This document shows, one piece after another, positions 33,996 through 43,868 of a stretch of DNA of 64,000 nt (within the stretch, counting starts at the first letter, position 1; the number at the start of each line of letters is the position of its first letter). The stretch covers positions 1 through 64,000 of the forward strand of contig NZ_PIUM01000037.1 of assembly GCF_002845745.1 (NCBI RefSeq), in the 5' to 3' direction. Source of the DNA: Telmatospirillum siberiense. GTDB taxonomy: Bacteria; Pseudomonadota; Alphaproteobacteria; Rhodospirillales; Magnetospirillaceae. Below the pieces are notes generated by a model that made no database searches, had not been told where the DNA came from, and saw only the letters and a program-made list of their open reading frames with translations. The position numbers were made by a program, and so were the translations under genes.

Positions 33996-34813
33996 CGTCG
34001 ATTCCTTCTCAACGAAGCCTCAGGGTGACCAAGGGCCGCATCGCCATCGAGCGGCTGGAGATCCGCTTCGCCGGCCATACCGCCGTCACCGATTTTTCCC
34101 TTCAGGCGGACCCCGGGGAATTCATCTGCCTGCTGGGTCCGTCGGGGTGCGGCAAATCCACCGTGCTCAACAGCGTCGCCGGCTTCGTCGCCCCCGACCG
34201 CGGACGGATCGCGGTGGATGGACATCCCGTCGCCGGACCGGGGCCGGAGCGCGGCATGGTGTTCCAACAGCATTCCCTGTTTCCGTGGAAGACGGTGCTC
34301 GACAACGTCGCCTTCGGTCCCCGCATGCAGGGCCGCTCGCGGGCCGACGCCGCCGAATTGGCCAGACAATATCTGGATCTGGTCGGGCTCGGCTCGTCGG
34401 CCGACCGCTATCCGGCCACGCTGTCGGGCGGCATGGCCCAGCGGGTCGGCATCGCCCGCGCCCTGGTCAACCATCCCAGCGTCCTTTTGATGGACGAACC
34501 GTTCGGCGCGCTCGACGCCCAGACCCGCACGATCATGCAGGAAAGCCTGCTGAGGCTATGGGGCCAGACCGGAAACACGGTGCTCTTCGTCACCCACGAC
34601 ATCGACGAGGCCTTGATCCTGGCCGACCGCGTGGTGGTGATGAGCGCCGCGCCGGGCCGCGTGCTTCTCGATCTCCGGGTCGAACTGCCGCGCCCGCGCC
34701 CCGAGGACGTTTTCGCCCACCCGGCCTTCGCCGGGCACAAACGCCAATGCCTGAAGCTGATCCGGCAGGAGAGTCAGCGCGCCTTCGACTTCGCCGATGG
34801 CGCCGGAATCTGA
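33992..34813 (+). CDS. ABC transporter ATPase (TauB/SsuB type)
   Basis: 273 residues: Walker A GPSGCGKST near residue 50, FQQHSLFPWKTVLDNVAFG Q-loop, signature LSGGMAQRVGIARAL, Walker [13 protein letters not shown] and switch VTHDIDEALI. Motor of the transporter encoded by 31701-33995. The next gene starts 13 bp after its stop. Confidence 0.92.
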   Translation: MTSIPSQRSLRVTKGRIAIERLEIRFAGHTAVTDFSLQADPGEFICLLGPSGCGKSTVLNSVAGFVAPDRGRIAVDGHPVAGPGPERGMVFQQHSLFPWKTVLDNVAFGPRMQGRSRADAAELARQYLDLVGLGSSADRYPATLSGGMAQRVGIARALVNHPSVLLMDEPFGALDAQTRTIMQESLLRLWGQTGNTVLFVTHDIDEALILADRVVVMSAAPGRVLLDLRVELPRPRPEDVFAHPAFAGHKRQCLKLIRQESQRAFDFADGAGI

Positions 34814-34826
34814 GGAGGAGGAGCCC

Positions 34827-35564
34827 ATGACCAAGCCCGCCGACGGGGCCCGCGCCCAGCCCGCCCCATCACTGCATCTGCACGAGGAAGGGGGATCGGA
34901 AGGGGCCAGCCTCAACCTGCTGGCAGGCCTCTCCGACGAGGAATATGCCGAGATCTGCTCCGTCTCCTCGATACGGCAGTTCGCCGCCGGACGCACGGTG
35001 TTCCTACAGGGCGATCATCACGACGGCATCTTCATCATCCTGGCAGGACAGGTGCGGACCTACTACACCGGACCGTCGGGACGCGAGATCACCTTGGCAT
35101 ACTGGTCGCCCGGCAACTTCGTCGGCGGACCCGAAATATTCGGCGGCAGCCCACACATGTGGTCCGGCCAGGCGATTCGCCCCACCCAGGTCCTGCATGT
35201 CAGGGGCCGCGAACTGCGCTGCCTGATCGAACGCCTGCCGCGCCTGGCGGTGGCCCTGGTCGAGGCCCTCGTCCACAAGGGCAAGGCCTACTCCGCCCTG
35301 ATCCATATGCTGGGGACCCGTTCTGCCGCCGAGCGCCTGGCCCAGTTGCTGCTGCTGATGGCCAATCTCGACGGCCACGCGGTCCCCGAAGGCGTGGCCA
35401 TCGGACGCACGCTGAGCCAGGAGGACCTGGCCAAGATGGTCGGCTCCACCCGCCAATGGGTCACCACCACCCTCGACCGCTTCCGCGAGCAGGGAATGAT
35501 CGCCATCACTCCCAACCGCATCGTGATCCGCAACGAGGAAGCCTTGCGCCGTTTCGCCGGTTGA
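34827..35564 (+). CDS. Crp/Fnr-family transcriptional regulator
   Basis: 245 residues from ATG 34827 behind GAGGAGGAGG. A cyclic-nucleotide-like sensor domain (FAAGRTVFLQGDHHDGIFII, then GQVRTYYTGPSGREITLAYW) is followed by a winged helix with GRTLSQEDLAKMVGSTRQW and TLDRFREQGMI. The N-terminus lacks the cysteine set of FNR, so oxygen sensing through an iron-sulfur cluster is unlikely. The recognition helix carries RQWVTTT in place of the usual R-E-T-V-x-R. It probably controls its own operon, the divergent iron-sulfur operon, or both; it is convergent with ssuB (15 bp). Confidence 0.9.
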   Translation: MTKPADGARAQPAPSLHLHEEGGSEGASLNLLAGLSDEEYAEICSVSSIRQFAAGRTVFLQGDHHDGIFIILAGQVRTYYTGPSGREITLAYWSPGNFVGGPEIFGGSPHMWSGQAIRPTQVLHVRGRELRCLIERLPRLAVALVEALVHKGKAYSALIHMLGTRSAAERLAQLLLLMANLDGHAVPEGVAIGRTLSQEDLAKMVGSTRQWVTTTLDRFREQGMIAITPNRIVIRNEEALRRFAG

Positions 35565-35579
35565 CCACGGCAATCCGGA

Positions 35580-36389
35580 TCAGATCTCGTATTCGGGGCG
35601 AACCCGCTCGCTGCCCAGAATCGCCTTGAGAATCTGCTCTTCGAGCAACGCCAGATCGACCGAACCGCGACGCCTGGGTCGCGGCAGGTCCACCACCTGG
35701 TCGAGCGCGACACGTCCGTCCTCCAGCAGAATCACCCGGTCGGCCAGCGTCAGCGCCTCGGCGACATCGTGGGTGACGAACAGGGCGGTGAAGCCCTGAT
35801 CCAGCCAGACCCCCTCAAGCAGGGTCTGCATCTCGATCCGCGTCAGGGCGTCGAGCGCGCCGAACGGCTCGTCGAGCGCCAGAAAATCCGGCGCGCTGAC
35901 CAGGCTGCGGGCCAAAGCCACCCTTTGCCTCTGCCCGCCCGACAGCACTCCCGGCCAATCGTTCTCCCGCCCCTCCAGGCCGACGGCGGCCAGCGTCGCC
36001 GATGCGGCGGCGCGGGCGGTCGGCAGGCTGCGGCGGCGCCCCAAACCGACCTCGACATTTTCCAAAACCTTCGCCCAGGGCAACAGCCGCGCTTCCTGGA
36101 ACATGATACGCCCGGCCCCGGCCACCGCCGCCCCCGTCACCGGATCGGAAAAGCGCACGCTGCCCGAGGTCGGCTGATCCAGCCCGACGAGAAGACGCAG
36201 CAAGGTGCTCTTGCCGCAGCCGCTACGGCCAACCACGGCAACGAAGGAGCCGGCCTCGATCTTGAGGTCGATTCCTTCGAGCACGGCCTGCGCGCCGAAG
36301 CTGCGGGCCAAGCCGTCGATGGAAATGGCGACGCCGCGATTGTCCTCGTCCGCCGCCCGATCCTGGTGTTCACGCCGAGGTAAGCTCAT
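35580..36389 (-). CDS. ssuB: Alkanesulfonate ABC transporter ATPase SsuB
   Basis: 269 residues: Walker [10 protein letters not shown] near residue 55, [15 protein letters not shown], Walker [13 protein letters not shown] and switch VTHDVAEAL. It is the last gene of the leftward ssuADCB operon. The order ssuA-ssuD-ssuC-ssuB matches the Escherichia coli ssuEADCB operon without ssuE. Imports alkanesulfonates as sulfur source; expression is usually induced by sulfate limitation. Confidence 0.88.
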   Translation of the reverse strand: MSLPRREHQDRAADEDNRGVAISIDGLARSFGAQAVLEGIDLKIEAGSFVAVVGRSGCGKSTLLRLLVGLDQPTSGSVRFSDPVTGAAVAGAGRIMFQEARLLPWAKVLENVEVGLGRRRSLPTARAAASATLAAVGLEGRENDWPGVLSGGQRQRVALARSLVSAPDFLALDEPFGALDALTRIEMQTLLEGVWLDQGFTALFVTHDVAEALTLADRVILLEDGRVALDQVVDLPRPRRRGSVDLALLEEQILKAILGSERVRPEYEI

Positions 36390-36401
36390 GGCCCGTCTCC
36401 C

Positions 36402-37256
36402 TCAATTCCGGTCGCGAAAGGCGGCGTGCCAGCCGAGATAGGACCGCTCCAGCCGACGAACCAGGGAATCGGCGGCTTTGCCCAGCAGCGCATAGACGAT
36501 GATCGCCACCACGATCACGTCGACCTGCATGAAGTCGCGGGCGTTCATCGCCATATAGCCGATGCCCGACTGGGCGGCGATGGTTTCGGCGACGATCAGC
36601 GTCAACCAGGCGATACCGATGGCATAACGCAAACCCACGAAAATCGACGGCAGCGCCCCCGGAAAAATCACCCGGCGAAACAACTCGAAGCCGCTCATGT
36701 CGTAGCTGCGGGCCATTTCGACCAATTGCGCGTCGACGGTACGAATACCGTGGAACGTATTGATATAGACGGGAAACAGCACGCCCAGGCCGACCAGGAA
36801 AAGCTTGGCGTCCTCCTCGATGCCGAACCAGAGGATGACCAGGGGAATCAGCGCCAGATGAGGCACCGTGCGGATCATCTGCACCGTGCTGTCAAGCAGC
36901 CGCTCGCTTCCCGGCGACAAACCGTTGGCGAGACCGAGGGCGAAACCGAGACTGCCGCCGACGAGAAGGCCGCCGAGCGCCCGCAGGAAACTGATTTCAA
37001 TGTTGGAGAGCAATTCGCCGCTGGCCGTCAGCCGCCCGAAGGCCTTGGCCACGTCTACGGGCGACGGCGCCACATTGGGCGGAATCGCCCCCAGCGAAGC
37101 GCCGAGTTGCCACAGGGCGAGAAGCAACAGGGGGACGAGCCACGGAGCCCCGTGGCGGGCCCCCCATTCGACGAGCCTGGCCGGCGACCAGGAAAGGACG
37201 GAGACCCGGCGCGGCAGGGTCAAGGACGTCGCGTCATTCATCGGGGCCACCGTCAT
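36402..37256 (-). CDS. ssuC: Alkanesulfonate ABC transporter permease SsuC
   Basis: 284 residues. The first membrane segment is [18 protein letters not shown], followed by [13 protein letters not shown], and the EAA loop [20 protein letters not shown] lies near residue 180; six membrane segments in all. Start ATG 37256 overlaps the ssuD stop (ATGA). Channel component of the SsuABC importer. Confidence 0.88.
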   Translation of the reverse strand: MTVAPMNDATSLTLPRRVSVLSWSPARLVEWGARHGAPWLVPLLLLALWQLGASLGAIPPNVAPSPVDVAKAFGRLTASGELLSNIEISFLRALGGLLVGGSLGFALGLANGLSPGSERLLDSTVQMIRTVPHLALIPLVILWFGIEEDAKLFLVGLGVLFPVYINTFHGIRTVDAQLVEMARSYDMSGFELFRRVIFPGALPSIFVGLRYAIGIAWLTLIVAETIAAQSGIGYMAMNARDFMQVDVIVVAIIVYALLGKAADSLVRRLERSYLGWHAAFRDRN

Positions 37257-38419
37257 GATGCCGAAACGGCGCGAAGACGGCCGGTTCCGCCGATCCCGAA
37301 CTCACCGACCTGGGTCTGATGAGAAGGAACCTCTCCCCCCCGGCCGATTCCAAGGGCCGGGAACAGCAATTCGGCGACGGTATAGGCCTCCTCCAGATGC
37401 GGATAGCCCGAGGCGATCACCGTATCGATACCCAGATCCTGATATTCGCGCAGGCGCTTGGCCACCGTCTCCGGATCGCCGACCAGCGCCGTCCCGGCGC
37501 CGCCCCGCACCAGGCCGACGCCGGCCCACAGATTGGGCGCGACGATCAACGAATCGCGGCGGCCACCCTTATGCAGGCGGCTCATCCGTTTCTGGCCGAC
37601 GGAATCGGAGTCGTGGGCGAATTTCGCTTGGGCGGCGGCGATAGCCTCGTCGGAAAGGTTGCTGATCAGTTTGTCCGCCGCGGCCCAGGCTTCCGCCTCG
37701 GTCTCGCGGACGATGAGATGAAGGCGCAGGCCGAATCTGACCTGACGACCGAAGGCGGCGGCCCGGCGCCGCACGGCGTCGAGCTTGGCGGCGACCTCGT
37801 CCAATGGTTCGCCCCAGGTCAGATAGACGTCGACATGCTCGGCCGCCACCTCGATCGCCGGATCGGAGGAACCGCCGAACCAGATGCCCGGATAGGGCTT
37901 CTGAACGGGCGGAAAGGAGAGTTCGGCCCCCCGCACCTTGATATAGCGGCCGTCGAAGTCGACCGTTTCGCCGGCCAGCAGACGGCGATAGACGTGCAGG
38001 AATTCGGAGGCGTGCTCGTAACGTTCATCATGGGAAAGGAAGATGCCGTCCCCCGCCAGTTCGCGGGCGTTTCCGCCGGCCACGATATTGACGATGGCGC
38101 GCCCGTTGCTTAAACGGTCGATGGCGGCGATCTGCCGGGCGAAATAGGTCGGCTGGGCGACGCCGGGCCGCAGGGCCAACAGGAATTTCAACCGCTCGGT
38201 ATGCGGCGCCAGGGCGGCGGCCGTGATCCAGGGATCGTCGCAGCCTTTGCCGGTGGGAATCAGCACGCCTTGATAGCCGAGACCATCGACGGCCTGGGCG
38301 ATCTGCTTCAGATAGCGGAAATCGGCGGGCCGATGCCCCTGCTCCGTTCCCAGATAACGGCCATCCCCGCTGACGGGAATGAACCAGAACAAATCGAGCG
38401 GTTTTCTTGCGTCACTCAT
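37253..38419 (-). CDS. ssuD: FMNH2-dependent alkanesulfonate monooxygenase SsuD
   Basis: 388 residues. Splits alkanesulfonates to aldehyde and sulfite using FMNH2 and oxygen. The N-terminus ([16 protein letters not shown]) and [11 protein letters not shown] agree closely with Escherichia coli SsuD, including the active-site-region cysteine near residue 54. [16 protein letters not shown] and [13 protein letters not shown] contain the mobile-loop arginines. Length is normal (381 in Escherichia coli). The NAD(P)H:FMN reductase SsuE is missing in this operon; an unlinked reductase must supply FMNH2. Confidence 0.95.
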   Translation of the reverse strand: MSDARKPLDLFWFIPVSGDGRYLGTEQGHRPADFRYLKQIAQAVDGLGYQGVLIPTGKGCDDPWITAAALAPHTERLKFLLALRPGVAQPTYFARQIAAIDRLSNGRAIVNIVAGGNARELAGDGIFLSHDERYEHASEFLHVYRRLLAGETVDFDGRYIKVRGAELSFPPVQKPYPGIWFGGSSDPAIEVAAEHVDVYLTWGEPLDEVAAKLDAVRRRAAAFGRQVRFGLRLHLIVRETEAEAWAAADKLISNLSDEAIAAAQAKFAHDSDSVGQKRMSRLHKGGRRDSLIVAPNLWAGVGLVRGGAGTALVGDPETVAKRLREYQDLGIDTVIASGYPHLEEAYTVAELLFPALGIGRGGEVPSHQTQVGEFGIGGTGRLRAVSAS

Positions 38420-38458
38420 GGTGGTTACCTGCCGGCATGAAGGAAAACGAGGGGCTGA

Positions 38459-39427
38459 TCACACTTTCGGCGTCCATTTCCAGACGATGTCGCGCACGGC
38501 GATCCGCTTCGGAATCAAGCCGAGGTCGTGGAAGCGGTCCGCCGTCACCTGCTGCGCGTTGACGATCGCCTCGTCGATGGGCGAGATGGAATAGGTGGCC
38601 CGTTCGACGACCCTCGTCTCAATGGCGAGATCGATGCCCTGGGCCTCCTGCAGCGTCCTGGCGACATCGGCGCGATGATCGTTCGCCCAGGCCGCCTCCC
38701 GCGCCAGGACGTCGGCGATCTGACCGACGATGTCCGGATAGGTTTCGGCGAATCCCTTGTTGGCCAAATAAAAATTATGGGGGTCGTGGACATCCTTGTT
38801 GAAGGCGAGGACGCGGGCGCCTTGTTGCAGTTCGGCGCTGGCGAGATAGGGATCCCAGACCGTCCAGGCGTCGATGGCCCCCCTGGTGAAGGCGGCCGCG
38901 CCGTCGGCCGGCGCCAGATAGACCGGCGTGATGTCGGCCCAGGTCAAACCGGCTTTTTGGATGGCAGCCACCGACGTGGCATGGGCGCTCGATCCTTTGG
39001 CGACCCCCAGTTTGCGTCCCTTCAATTCGGCCAGCGTCCGGATCGGCGAATTCGCCGGCACGATCACCGCCTCGCCATTCGGCGGCTGCGCCGCCACGTA
39101 ATAGAGATTGGCCGCCGCCGCCTGGGCAAAAATCGGCGGAGCGTCGCCCACGGTGGCGAAATCGATCGAACCGACGTTCAGGGCCTCCAGCATCGGGGGG
39201 CCGAATTGAAACTCCACCCACCGGACGTCGATTCCCCGCGGTTTGAAAAAGGCTTCATAAGTCCCGCGCTGTTTGATGGAGACGAACAGGCCGGACTTCT
39301 GAAAACCGAGGCGGATCTCCTTCGGAACACTCGCCGCCATCGCCTTTCGCGCCGAGGAGGCGATCCCGACGAAAGAGGAGACCAGGATTCCCGCCGCCGT
39401 CGACTTCAGAAACTCGCGTCGATTCAT
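38459..39427 (-). CDS. ssuA: Alkanesulfonate-binding protein SsuA, Tat-exported
   Basis: 322 residues. Twin-arginine motif NRREFLKSTAAGI at the start, signal ending near AMAAS. The mature protein starts PKEIRLGFQKSGLFVSIKQ and has GPPMLEALNVGSIDFATVGD, TLAELKGRKLGVAKGSSAH and DAWTVWDPYLASAE, all typical of SsuA. First gene of ssuADCB; the 420-bp region to the MFS gene at 39848 should hold its promoter. Confidence 0.92.
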   Translation of the reverse strand: MNRREFLKSTAAGILVSSFVGIASSARKAMAASVPKEIRLGFQKSGLFVSIKQRGTYEAFFKPRGIDVRWVEFQFGPPMLEALNVGSIDFATVGDAPPIFAQAAAANLYYVAAQPPNGEAVIVPANSPIRTLAELKGRKLGVAKGSSAHATSVAAIQKAGLTWADITPVYLAPADGAAAFTRGAIDAWTVWDPYLASAELQQGARVLAFNKDVHDPHNFYLANKGFAETYPDIVGQIADVLAREAAWANDHRADVARTLQEAQGIDLAIETRVVERATYSISPIDEAIVNAQQVTADRFHDLGLIPKRIAVRDIVWKWTPKV

Positions 39428-39847
39428 CGAACTGCATTCCCTTTATCTTCCGCTCCCGGCGGTCATTCCGCGGCAAGGCCGCATCTTCGGAAGCAAGCCG
39501 CTAATACACATATTATAATTGTTATAATTGAATTATCACATGACGCCACAGCCAGATCACCATAATTCCATCGAATAGGTCTATTTATATATTTAATAAC
39601 AATATTTTTGTGTTTATTATGACCGCAACCGATCACTCCGTTCCGAAGCAACTGGAACATCGCGGAATAATGTGCTAGTTAATTGTTTGCTAGTTAATAT
39701 TCTAAGGAACCCGCCCCTGACGCCTGTCAGCGATCCGCGTGACGGTTTTCGTATCCGACGATCCCGCGCGACGAGCCGCCCTTCCCCTTCATGCCGATAT
39801 CATCAAGGGATGAGCCGCCTTGCGCGCAAGCGAGGTGAAAAGACGAC
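39428..39847. other. Divergent AT-rich intergenic region ssuA / MFS gene
   Basis: No gene. Between about 39490 and 39620 the DNA is very AT-rich (TTATAATTGTTATAATTGAA-like runs), which suits promoters for ssuA and for the MFS transporter. A 10-base direct repeat lies at 39674-39698, listed separately. Confidence 0.6.
39674..39698. promoter_or_regulatory. Tandem GCTAGTTAAT repeat before MFS gene
   Basis: GCTAGTTAAT occurs at 39674-39683 and again at 39689-39698, 15 bases apart, about 150 bp before the MFS start. A direct repeat at one and a half helical turns could be an operator, for instance of the MarR protein encoded downstream. The spacing is the only evidence. Confidence 0.4.
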
Positions 39848-41068
39848 ATGGAACAGAATGGCTCAACGATCTGGAGTAAAAATTTTACCGGCCTGGTCCT
39901 TTCCAATGGATTTTTCTTCGGCGGTTTCCACATGCTGCTGCCGACAGTCCCGCTCCTCGCCTCGGATATGGGCGGCAGCAAGACACAAGTCGGTCTGATT
40001 GCCGGCATTTTCGTCCTTTCGTCGGTCATCACCCGCCTTTTCACCGACCTGGGAGTGAGAAAGCTCGGAAAGCGCAATTGCCTTCTGCTCGGCATCGTCA
40101 TTTCCCTGTTCTCCGCCGCCCTCTATCCGTTCGCGCCGACGGTGGAGACCATGTTGTGGGTCAGGGTCCTGCATGGTGTGGGCTTCGGCATCGGAACCAC
40201 CTTCTATGTGGCCATCGTCTCGGATGTCATACCGGCCACGCGGCGGGGCGAGGGCTTGGGATATTTCGGCCTGGCGACCACCATCGCCATGGCGGTGGCG
40301 CCGGCGACCGGCCTTTGGATCGCCAAGGAATATGGATTTACCGCGATGTTCGCCATGGCCGGAAGTTGGGAACTCATCGCCGGTCTCCTGCTGAGCACCT
40401 GCGGCTTCTCGTCCGCCCCGACATCCGCGCCGCATCCGGAGCGACACGAAGCGCCCGCAATCGGGCGGAGATCCGTTCTCGACATCTTCGTTGAACCGGG
40501 GACCCTGTTTCCGGCGTTCCTGGTGATTATGATGGGAATTGCCCATGGCAGCGTCATCAACTTCATCGCCGTCTACGCCAACGAACTCCATCTCGCCAAT
40601 CCGGGCTATTTCTTCATCCTGGGAACCGGCTGCATCTTTCTGTCCCGTCTCGCCATGGGCAAGGTCTACGATCGGAAGGGACCGGCCTGGGTCGTCCTGC
40701 CCGGTGTGATCCTGCTGCTGACCGGTCTGGTCACGGTGGCCGAGGCGAGCACGATGGAAGTCTATCTCGCGGCCGCGGTCCTGCACGGTTTCGGGATCGG
40801 CATGCTCTTTCCCGCCTTGCAGACCGCCACGATTTCCGACGTGGCGCCCCAACGGCGAAGCGCGGCCAGCGCAACCTTCTCGAACGCCCTCGACATCGGG
40901 CTGGGCGGAGGATCGGTGCTGCTTGGCATGTTCGCCCAAAAAGCCGGACTGCCTTCCGCCTATCTATGCGCCGCGGCCGTGATGGGCGTTTTCCTGGTCA
41001 TCTATACCATCCATCTGATGAACCAGAAGGGACTGCTGGGGACCGAACCTCTCCCCGAAGAGGAATGA
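39848..41068 (+). CDS. Major facilitator superfamily transporter
   Basis: 406 residues, twelve membrane segments. LLPTVPLLASDMGGSKTQVG in the first loop, TRLFTDLGVRKLGKRNCLL resembles the inter-segment 2-3 MFS motif (D-x-x-G-R-R), and the second half has RLAMGKVYDRKGPAWVV. Substrate unknown; drug or metabolite efflux is as likely as uptake. The MarR-type regulator begins 92 bp later in the same direction and probably controls it. Confidence 0.9.
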   Translation: MEQNGSTIWSKNFTGLVLSNGFFFGGFHMLLPTVPLLASDMGGSKTQVGLIAGIFVLSSVITRLFTDLGVRKLGKRNCLLLGIVISLFSAALYPFAPTVETMLWVRVLHGVGFGIGTTFYVAIVSDVIPATRRGEGLGYFGLATTIAMAVAPATGLWIAKEYGFTAMFAMAGSWELIAGLLLSTCGFSSAPTSAPHPERHEAPAIGRRSVLDIFVEPGTLFPAFLVIMMGIAHGSVINFIAVYANELHLANPGYFFILGTGCIFLSRLAMGKVYDRKGPAWVVLPGVILLLTGLVTVAEASTMEVYLAAAVLHGFGIGMLFPALQTATISDVAPQRRSAASATFSNALDIGLGGGSVLLGMFAQKAGLPSAYLCAAAVMGVFLVIYTIHLMNQKGLLGTEPLPEEE

Positions 41069-41160
41069 CATCGCCTTTTCCCAGGAGCTTTTTCCGATGC
41101 CATCCATCATCATGGCGGATCGGATGAACCATCCGGACGGACGAAGGAAAGGCTTGCGGC

Positions 41161-41583
41161 ATGGTGGATGCGGATACGGTGATACATCAGTTGTATCAAA
41201 CGACCCGAGCCATTTCGAAGGACCTCAATCAGCGCTTCGAACCCGAAGGATTGTTCAGTTCCGAATGGTCGATCATTTCGGTGTTGCGCAAACGCGGACC
41301 GATGACCCAGGCCTCCCTGGCCGGCTATCTCAACATAGAGCCGCCGGCCATTTCCAAAACGCTGCTGCGTCTTGAGGAGAAGGGACTGATCAAGAGGGAA
41401 ACCGGCTCAAGTCGAAGGGAAAAACTGGTTTCCCTGACCGCTCTCTCCGCCGAGAAATACCGGCAATGGGAAAATATCATCGCCGCCCATCACGCCGATC
41501 TCCTAAGGGAGATCGGCACCGACGACCTGGAACATTTCGTTTCCGTCCTGGCCGCGCTCTTCAAGAACACCTGCCGCCCATAA
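41161..41583 (+). CDS. MarR-family transcriptional regulator
   Basis: 140 residues. Winged helix with SSEWSIISVLRKRGPMTQAS, LAGYLNIEPPAISKTLLRLE (recognition helix) and LIKRETGSSRREKLVSLT (wing), flanked by dimerisation helices. Follows the MFS gene, a common pairing in which the MarR protein represses the transporter until a small ligand is bound. Confidence 0.9.
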   Translation: MVDADTVIHQLYQTTRAISKDLNQRFEPEGLFSSEWSIISVLRKRGPMTQASLAGYLNIEPPAISKTLLRLEEKGLIKRETGSSRREKLVSLTALSAEKYRQWENIIAAHHADLLREIGTDDLEHFVSVLAALFKNTCRP

Positions 41584-41631
41584 TTTCTTGATGGCATCCG
41601 ATGCCCTTCCCCTTTTTAAGGCGGGCGAAAG

Positions 41632-41773
41632 CCCTTCTCCCCTCGTGGGAGAAGGGTTGGGATGAGGGGCATTCCGCCGACAGGCGGAGAAAAATTCTCG
41701 GACTTTGTGCGACTTTCCCCCCTCACCCTCCCGCTACGCGGGCCCCTCCCTCTCCCACAAAGCGGGCGAGGGA
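41632..41773. repeat. REP-like palindromes between convergent genes
   Basis: A perfect 10-base stem CCCTTCTCCC/GGGAGAAGGG (41632-41641 and 41647-41656) is followed by GC-rich palindromes around CCCGCTACGCGGG and CCCTCTCCCACAAAGCGGG (41720-41773). Such GGGAGAGGG-type repeats are frequent between proteobacterial genes. They separate the MarR gene from the oppositely oriented oxidoreductase gene and may serve as terminators or transcription blocks. Confidence 0.65.
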
Positions 41774-41780
41774 ATAATCC

Positions 41781-43868
41781 CTACCGAACGACGGCCGACG
41801 CGGCCCCCCCGCGTCCCAGACGCCTTGCGCAGGATGGGCAGATCAGGGGCATTGCCCCGTCGCGACCCAGCCGATCGCTGACCAGATGAAACTGCCCTTC
41901 GGCGACCAGCGGCTGATGGCAAATCCGGCAGGAGAGCATCTCCTGCCGGCGAACGACCGTGCCGGTGATGATGGTGGAGCGGGCGCCGTCCCGGTCCTCG
42001 ACGCGAATCGCTCCCGTCGGGCAGGCCTCGGCGCAGGCGCCACAACCGATGCAGCGGCTGATCGGCCGGGTGAAGTCGTCGAAAACCAGCCGTCCGGCCG
42101 GTGTTTCCACCATTCTCAGGGCCTCGGCTCCGACTTCGCTGCACACCAGTTCGCACAAACCGCAACCGATGCAGATGTCGCACCGCAGGCAACGATCGGC
42201 CTCGGCCTCGGCATCGGCCTCGGCCAGCCCCAACTCGATCTGCTGGTAGGTTGTTTTCCGTTCACCGGCGTCCCGCTGCGGCATGGAGGGGCGGAGCCGG
42301 CTGCTGCGCCGGGCGGCGGCGGTCGCGGCGGGCGGAACGCGGGCCGTTTTCGGTGACGGTTCGGCCGAGGCCGTCCCCTCGCCCATCATGAAGGCATGGA
42401 TCGACGCGGCCGCCGCCTTTCCCGCCCGGATGGCGGCGACCACCGTGCTGGCGCCGTGGGCTACGTCGCCTCCGGCGTAGACGCCCGGTTGCGACGTAGC
42501 CCCCGTCTCGGCATCGGCGACGACATGGCCGGCCTTGATCTCGACCCGGCTGCCCTCCAGGCAGGACAAGGCCGATTCCTGACCGATACCCACCAGGACA
42601 TGATCGACGTCGAGGGTCAGGAACTCGCCCGAGGCCCGCCGTTCCTCCTCGGTCGCCTTGGAGGAGCGGCGAAACACCATCTTGTTGTCGGGCAACACCC
42701 GCTCCGGCGCCCACAATTCGAGAATTTCCACGCCTTCCGCCACGGCCAGTTCGATCTCGTGCGGACTGGCGCGCATTTCACGGCGCCGGCCGCGATAGAC
42801 CATCGAGACATGCCGGGCGCCCTGACGCAGGGCCGTCATGGCGGCATCCACCGCCGAATTTCCGCCGCCGACGACGATCACCCGGGGACCGACCCTGGGA
42901 TCGGTCCCGGCCCCGACGCCGCCCAGGAAATCCATGCCGCCGATGACGAAGGGAAGATCATCGCCTTCGATGCCCAAACGTCTGGAAAGCTGCAAGCCCA
43001 TCGCCAGATAGACGGCGTCGAATCCCTGCTCGTGCAGGTCGGAGACCGAACTCACCTCGGCCCCGGTATGAATGCTCACCCCCAAACTTTTGATATGGTC
43101 GATCTCGGCGTCCAGGATCTCATAGGGAAGCCGATAGGAGGGAATGCCATAGCGCAGCATGCCGCCGGCCTGATCGCGCGCCTCGAAAATCTCGACCTGG
43201 TGACCTTTGCCGGCCAGATAGTAGGCAACGGTCAGCCCGGACGGTCCCGAACCGACGACGGCGACACGCTTGCCGGTGGCCGGGGCCCGTTCGGGAGTCC
43301 CGTAGTTGTCGCAATGCTTCGCCGCCACGGCCTTCAACGGACGGATGAACAGCGACGAACCGACGGTTCCCCGCAAACACGCCGCCTCGCAAGGAGCCGG
43401 ACAAACCAGGCCGCAGGAATGCGGCAGGGGATTGTCCTTGGCGATCACCCGCAAGGCTTCGTCATAACGGCCCCGTCCGATATGCGCGAGAAACCCCGGA
43501 ATATCGATATCGGCCGGGCAAGCCGCGCGGCAAGGCGCTCCCGCTTTGCCCGAGCACCGTCCGGCGGCGCAAACGCCGCCCTGGGCATGATGGAGCCATT
43601 CCTCCCCGAACTCAGAGAGCGATGCGCTGAGGCGCACCGCCATTTCGGGCGCGAATTCCGTCAACTGCTCGGCCATCCGGCCCAGCGCGGCCAGCATATG
43701 GACCGATCCCCGCCCGGCGGCGATCTCGGTGGCCAGACGCGTCGCCTGGGCCAGGGCGAGACGAACCGGTCGAGGCGCGTCCTCGGCAGCCCGCCAGGCC
43801 AGCCTCAGTTCCTTTCGAGTTTCGTCCACGACGCATACGGCGCCGGACGATCGAACCATCGCATCCAT
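41781..43868 (-). CDS. GltD-like NAD(P)H:ferredoxin-type oxidoreductase with extra iron-sulfur clusters
   Basis: 695 residues in four parts. An unusual N-terminal helical part of about 90 residues comes first. Then the GltD-type double-cluster cysteines (CSGKAGAPCRAACPADIDIP, SCGLVCPAPCEAACLRG), a FAD motif VAVVGSGPSGLTVAYYLAG, and a nucleotide motif VIVVGGGNSAVDAAM. The C-terminal part has CDICIGCGLCELVC and CIGCGACAEACP. Finally, CRICHQPL and CPSCARRL form a zinc-ribbon or rubredoxin-like end. Such enzymes move electrons between NAD(P)H and ferredoxin or partner proteins. Rubrerythrin lies upstream. Partner and direction are unknown. Confidence 0.8.
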   Translation of the reverse strand: MDAMVRSSGAVCVVDETRKELRLAWRAAEDAPRPVRLALAQATRLATEIAAGRGSVHMLAALGRMAEQLTEFAPEMAVRLSASLSEFGEEWLHHAQGGVCAAGRCSGKAGAPCRAACPADIDIPGFLAHIGRGRYDEALRVIAKDNPLPHSCGLVCPAPCEAACLRGTVGSSLFIRPLKAVAAKHCDNYGTPERAPATGKRVAVVGSGPSGLTVAYYLAGKGHQVEIFEARDQAGGMLRYGIPSYRLPYEILDAEIDHIKSLGVSIHTGAEVSSVSDLHEQGFDAVYLAMGLQLSRRLGIEGDDLPFVIGGMDFLGGVGAGTDPRVGPRVIVVGGGNSAVDAAMTALRQGARHVSMVYRGRRREMRASPHEIELAVAEGVEILELWAPERVLPDNKMVFRRSSKATEEERRASGEFLTLDVDHVLVGIGQESALSCLEGSRVEIKAGHVVADAETGATSQPGVYAGGDVAHGASTVVAAIRAGKAAAASIHAFMMGEGTASAEPSPKTARVPPAATAAARRSSRLRPSMPQRDAGERKTTYQQIELGLAEADAEAEADRCLRCDICIGCGLCELVCSEVGAEALRMVETPAGRLVFDDFTRPISRCIGCGACAEACPTGAIRVEDRDGARSTIITGTVVRRQEMLSCRICHQPLVAEGQFHLVSDRLGRDGAMPLICPSCARRLGRGGAASAVVR

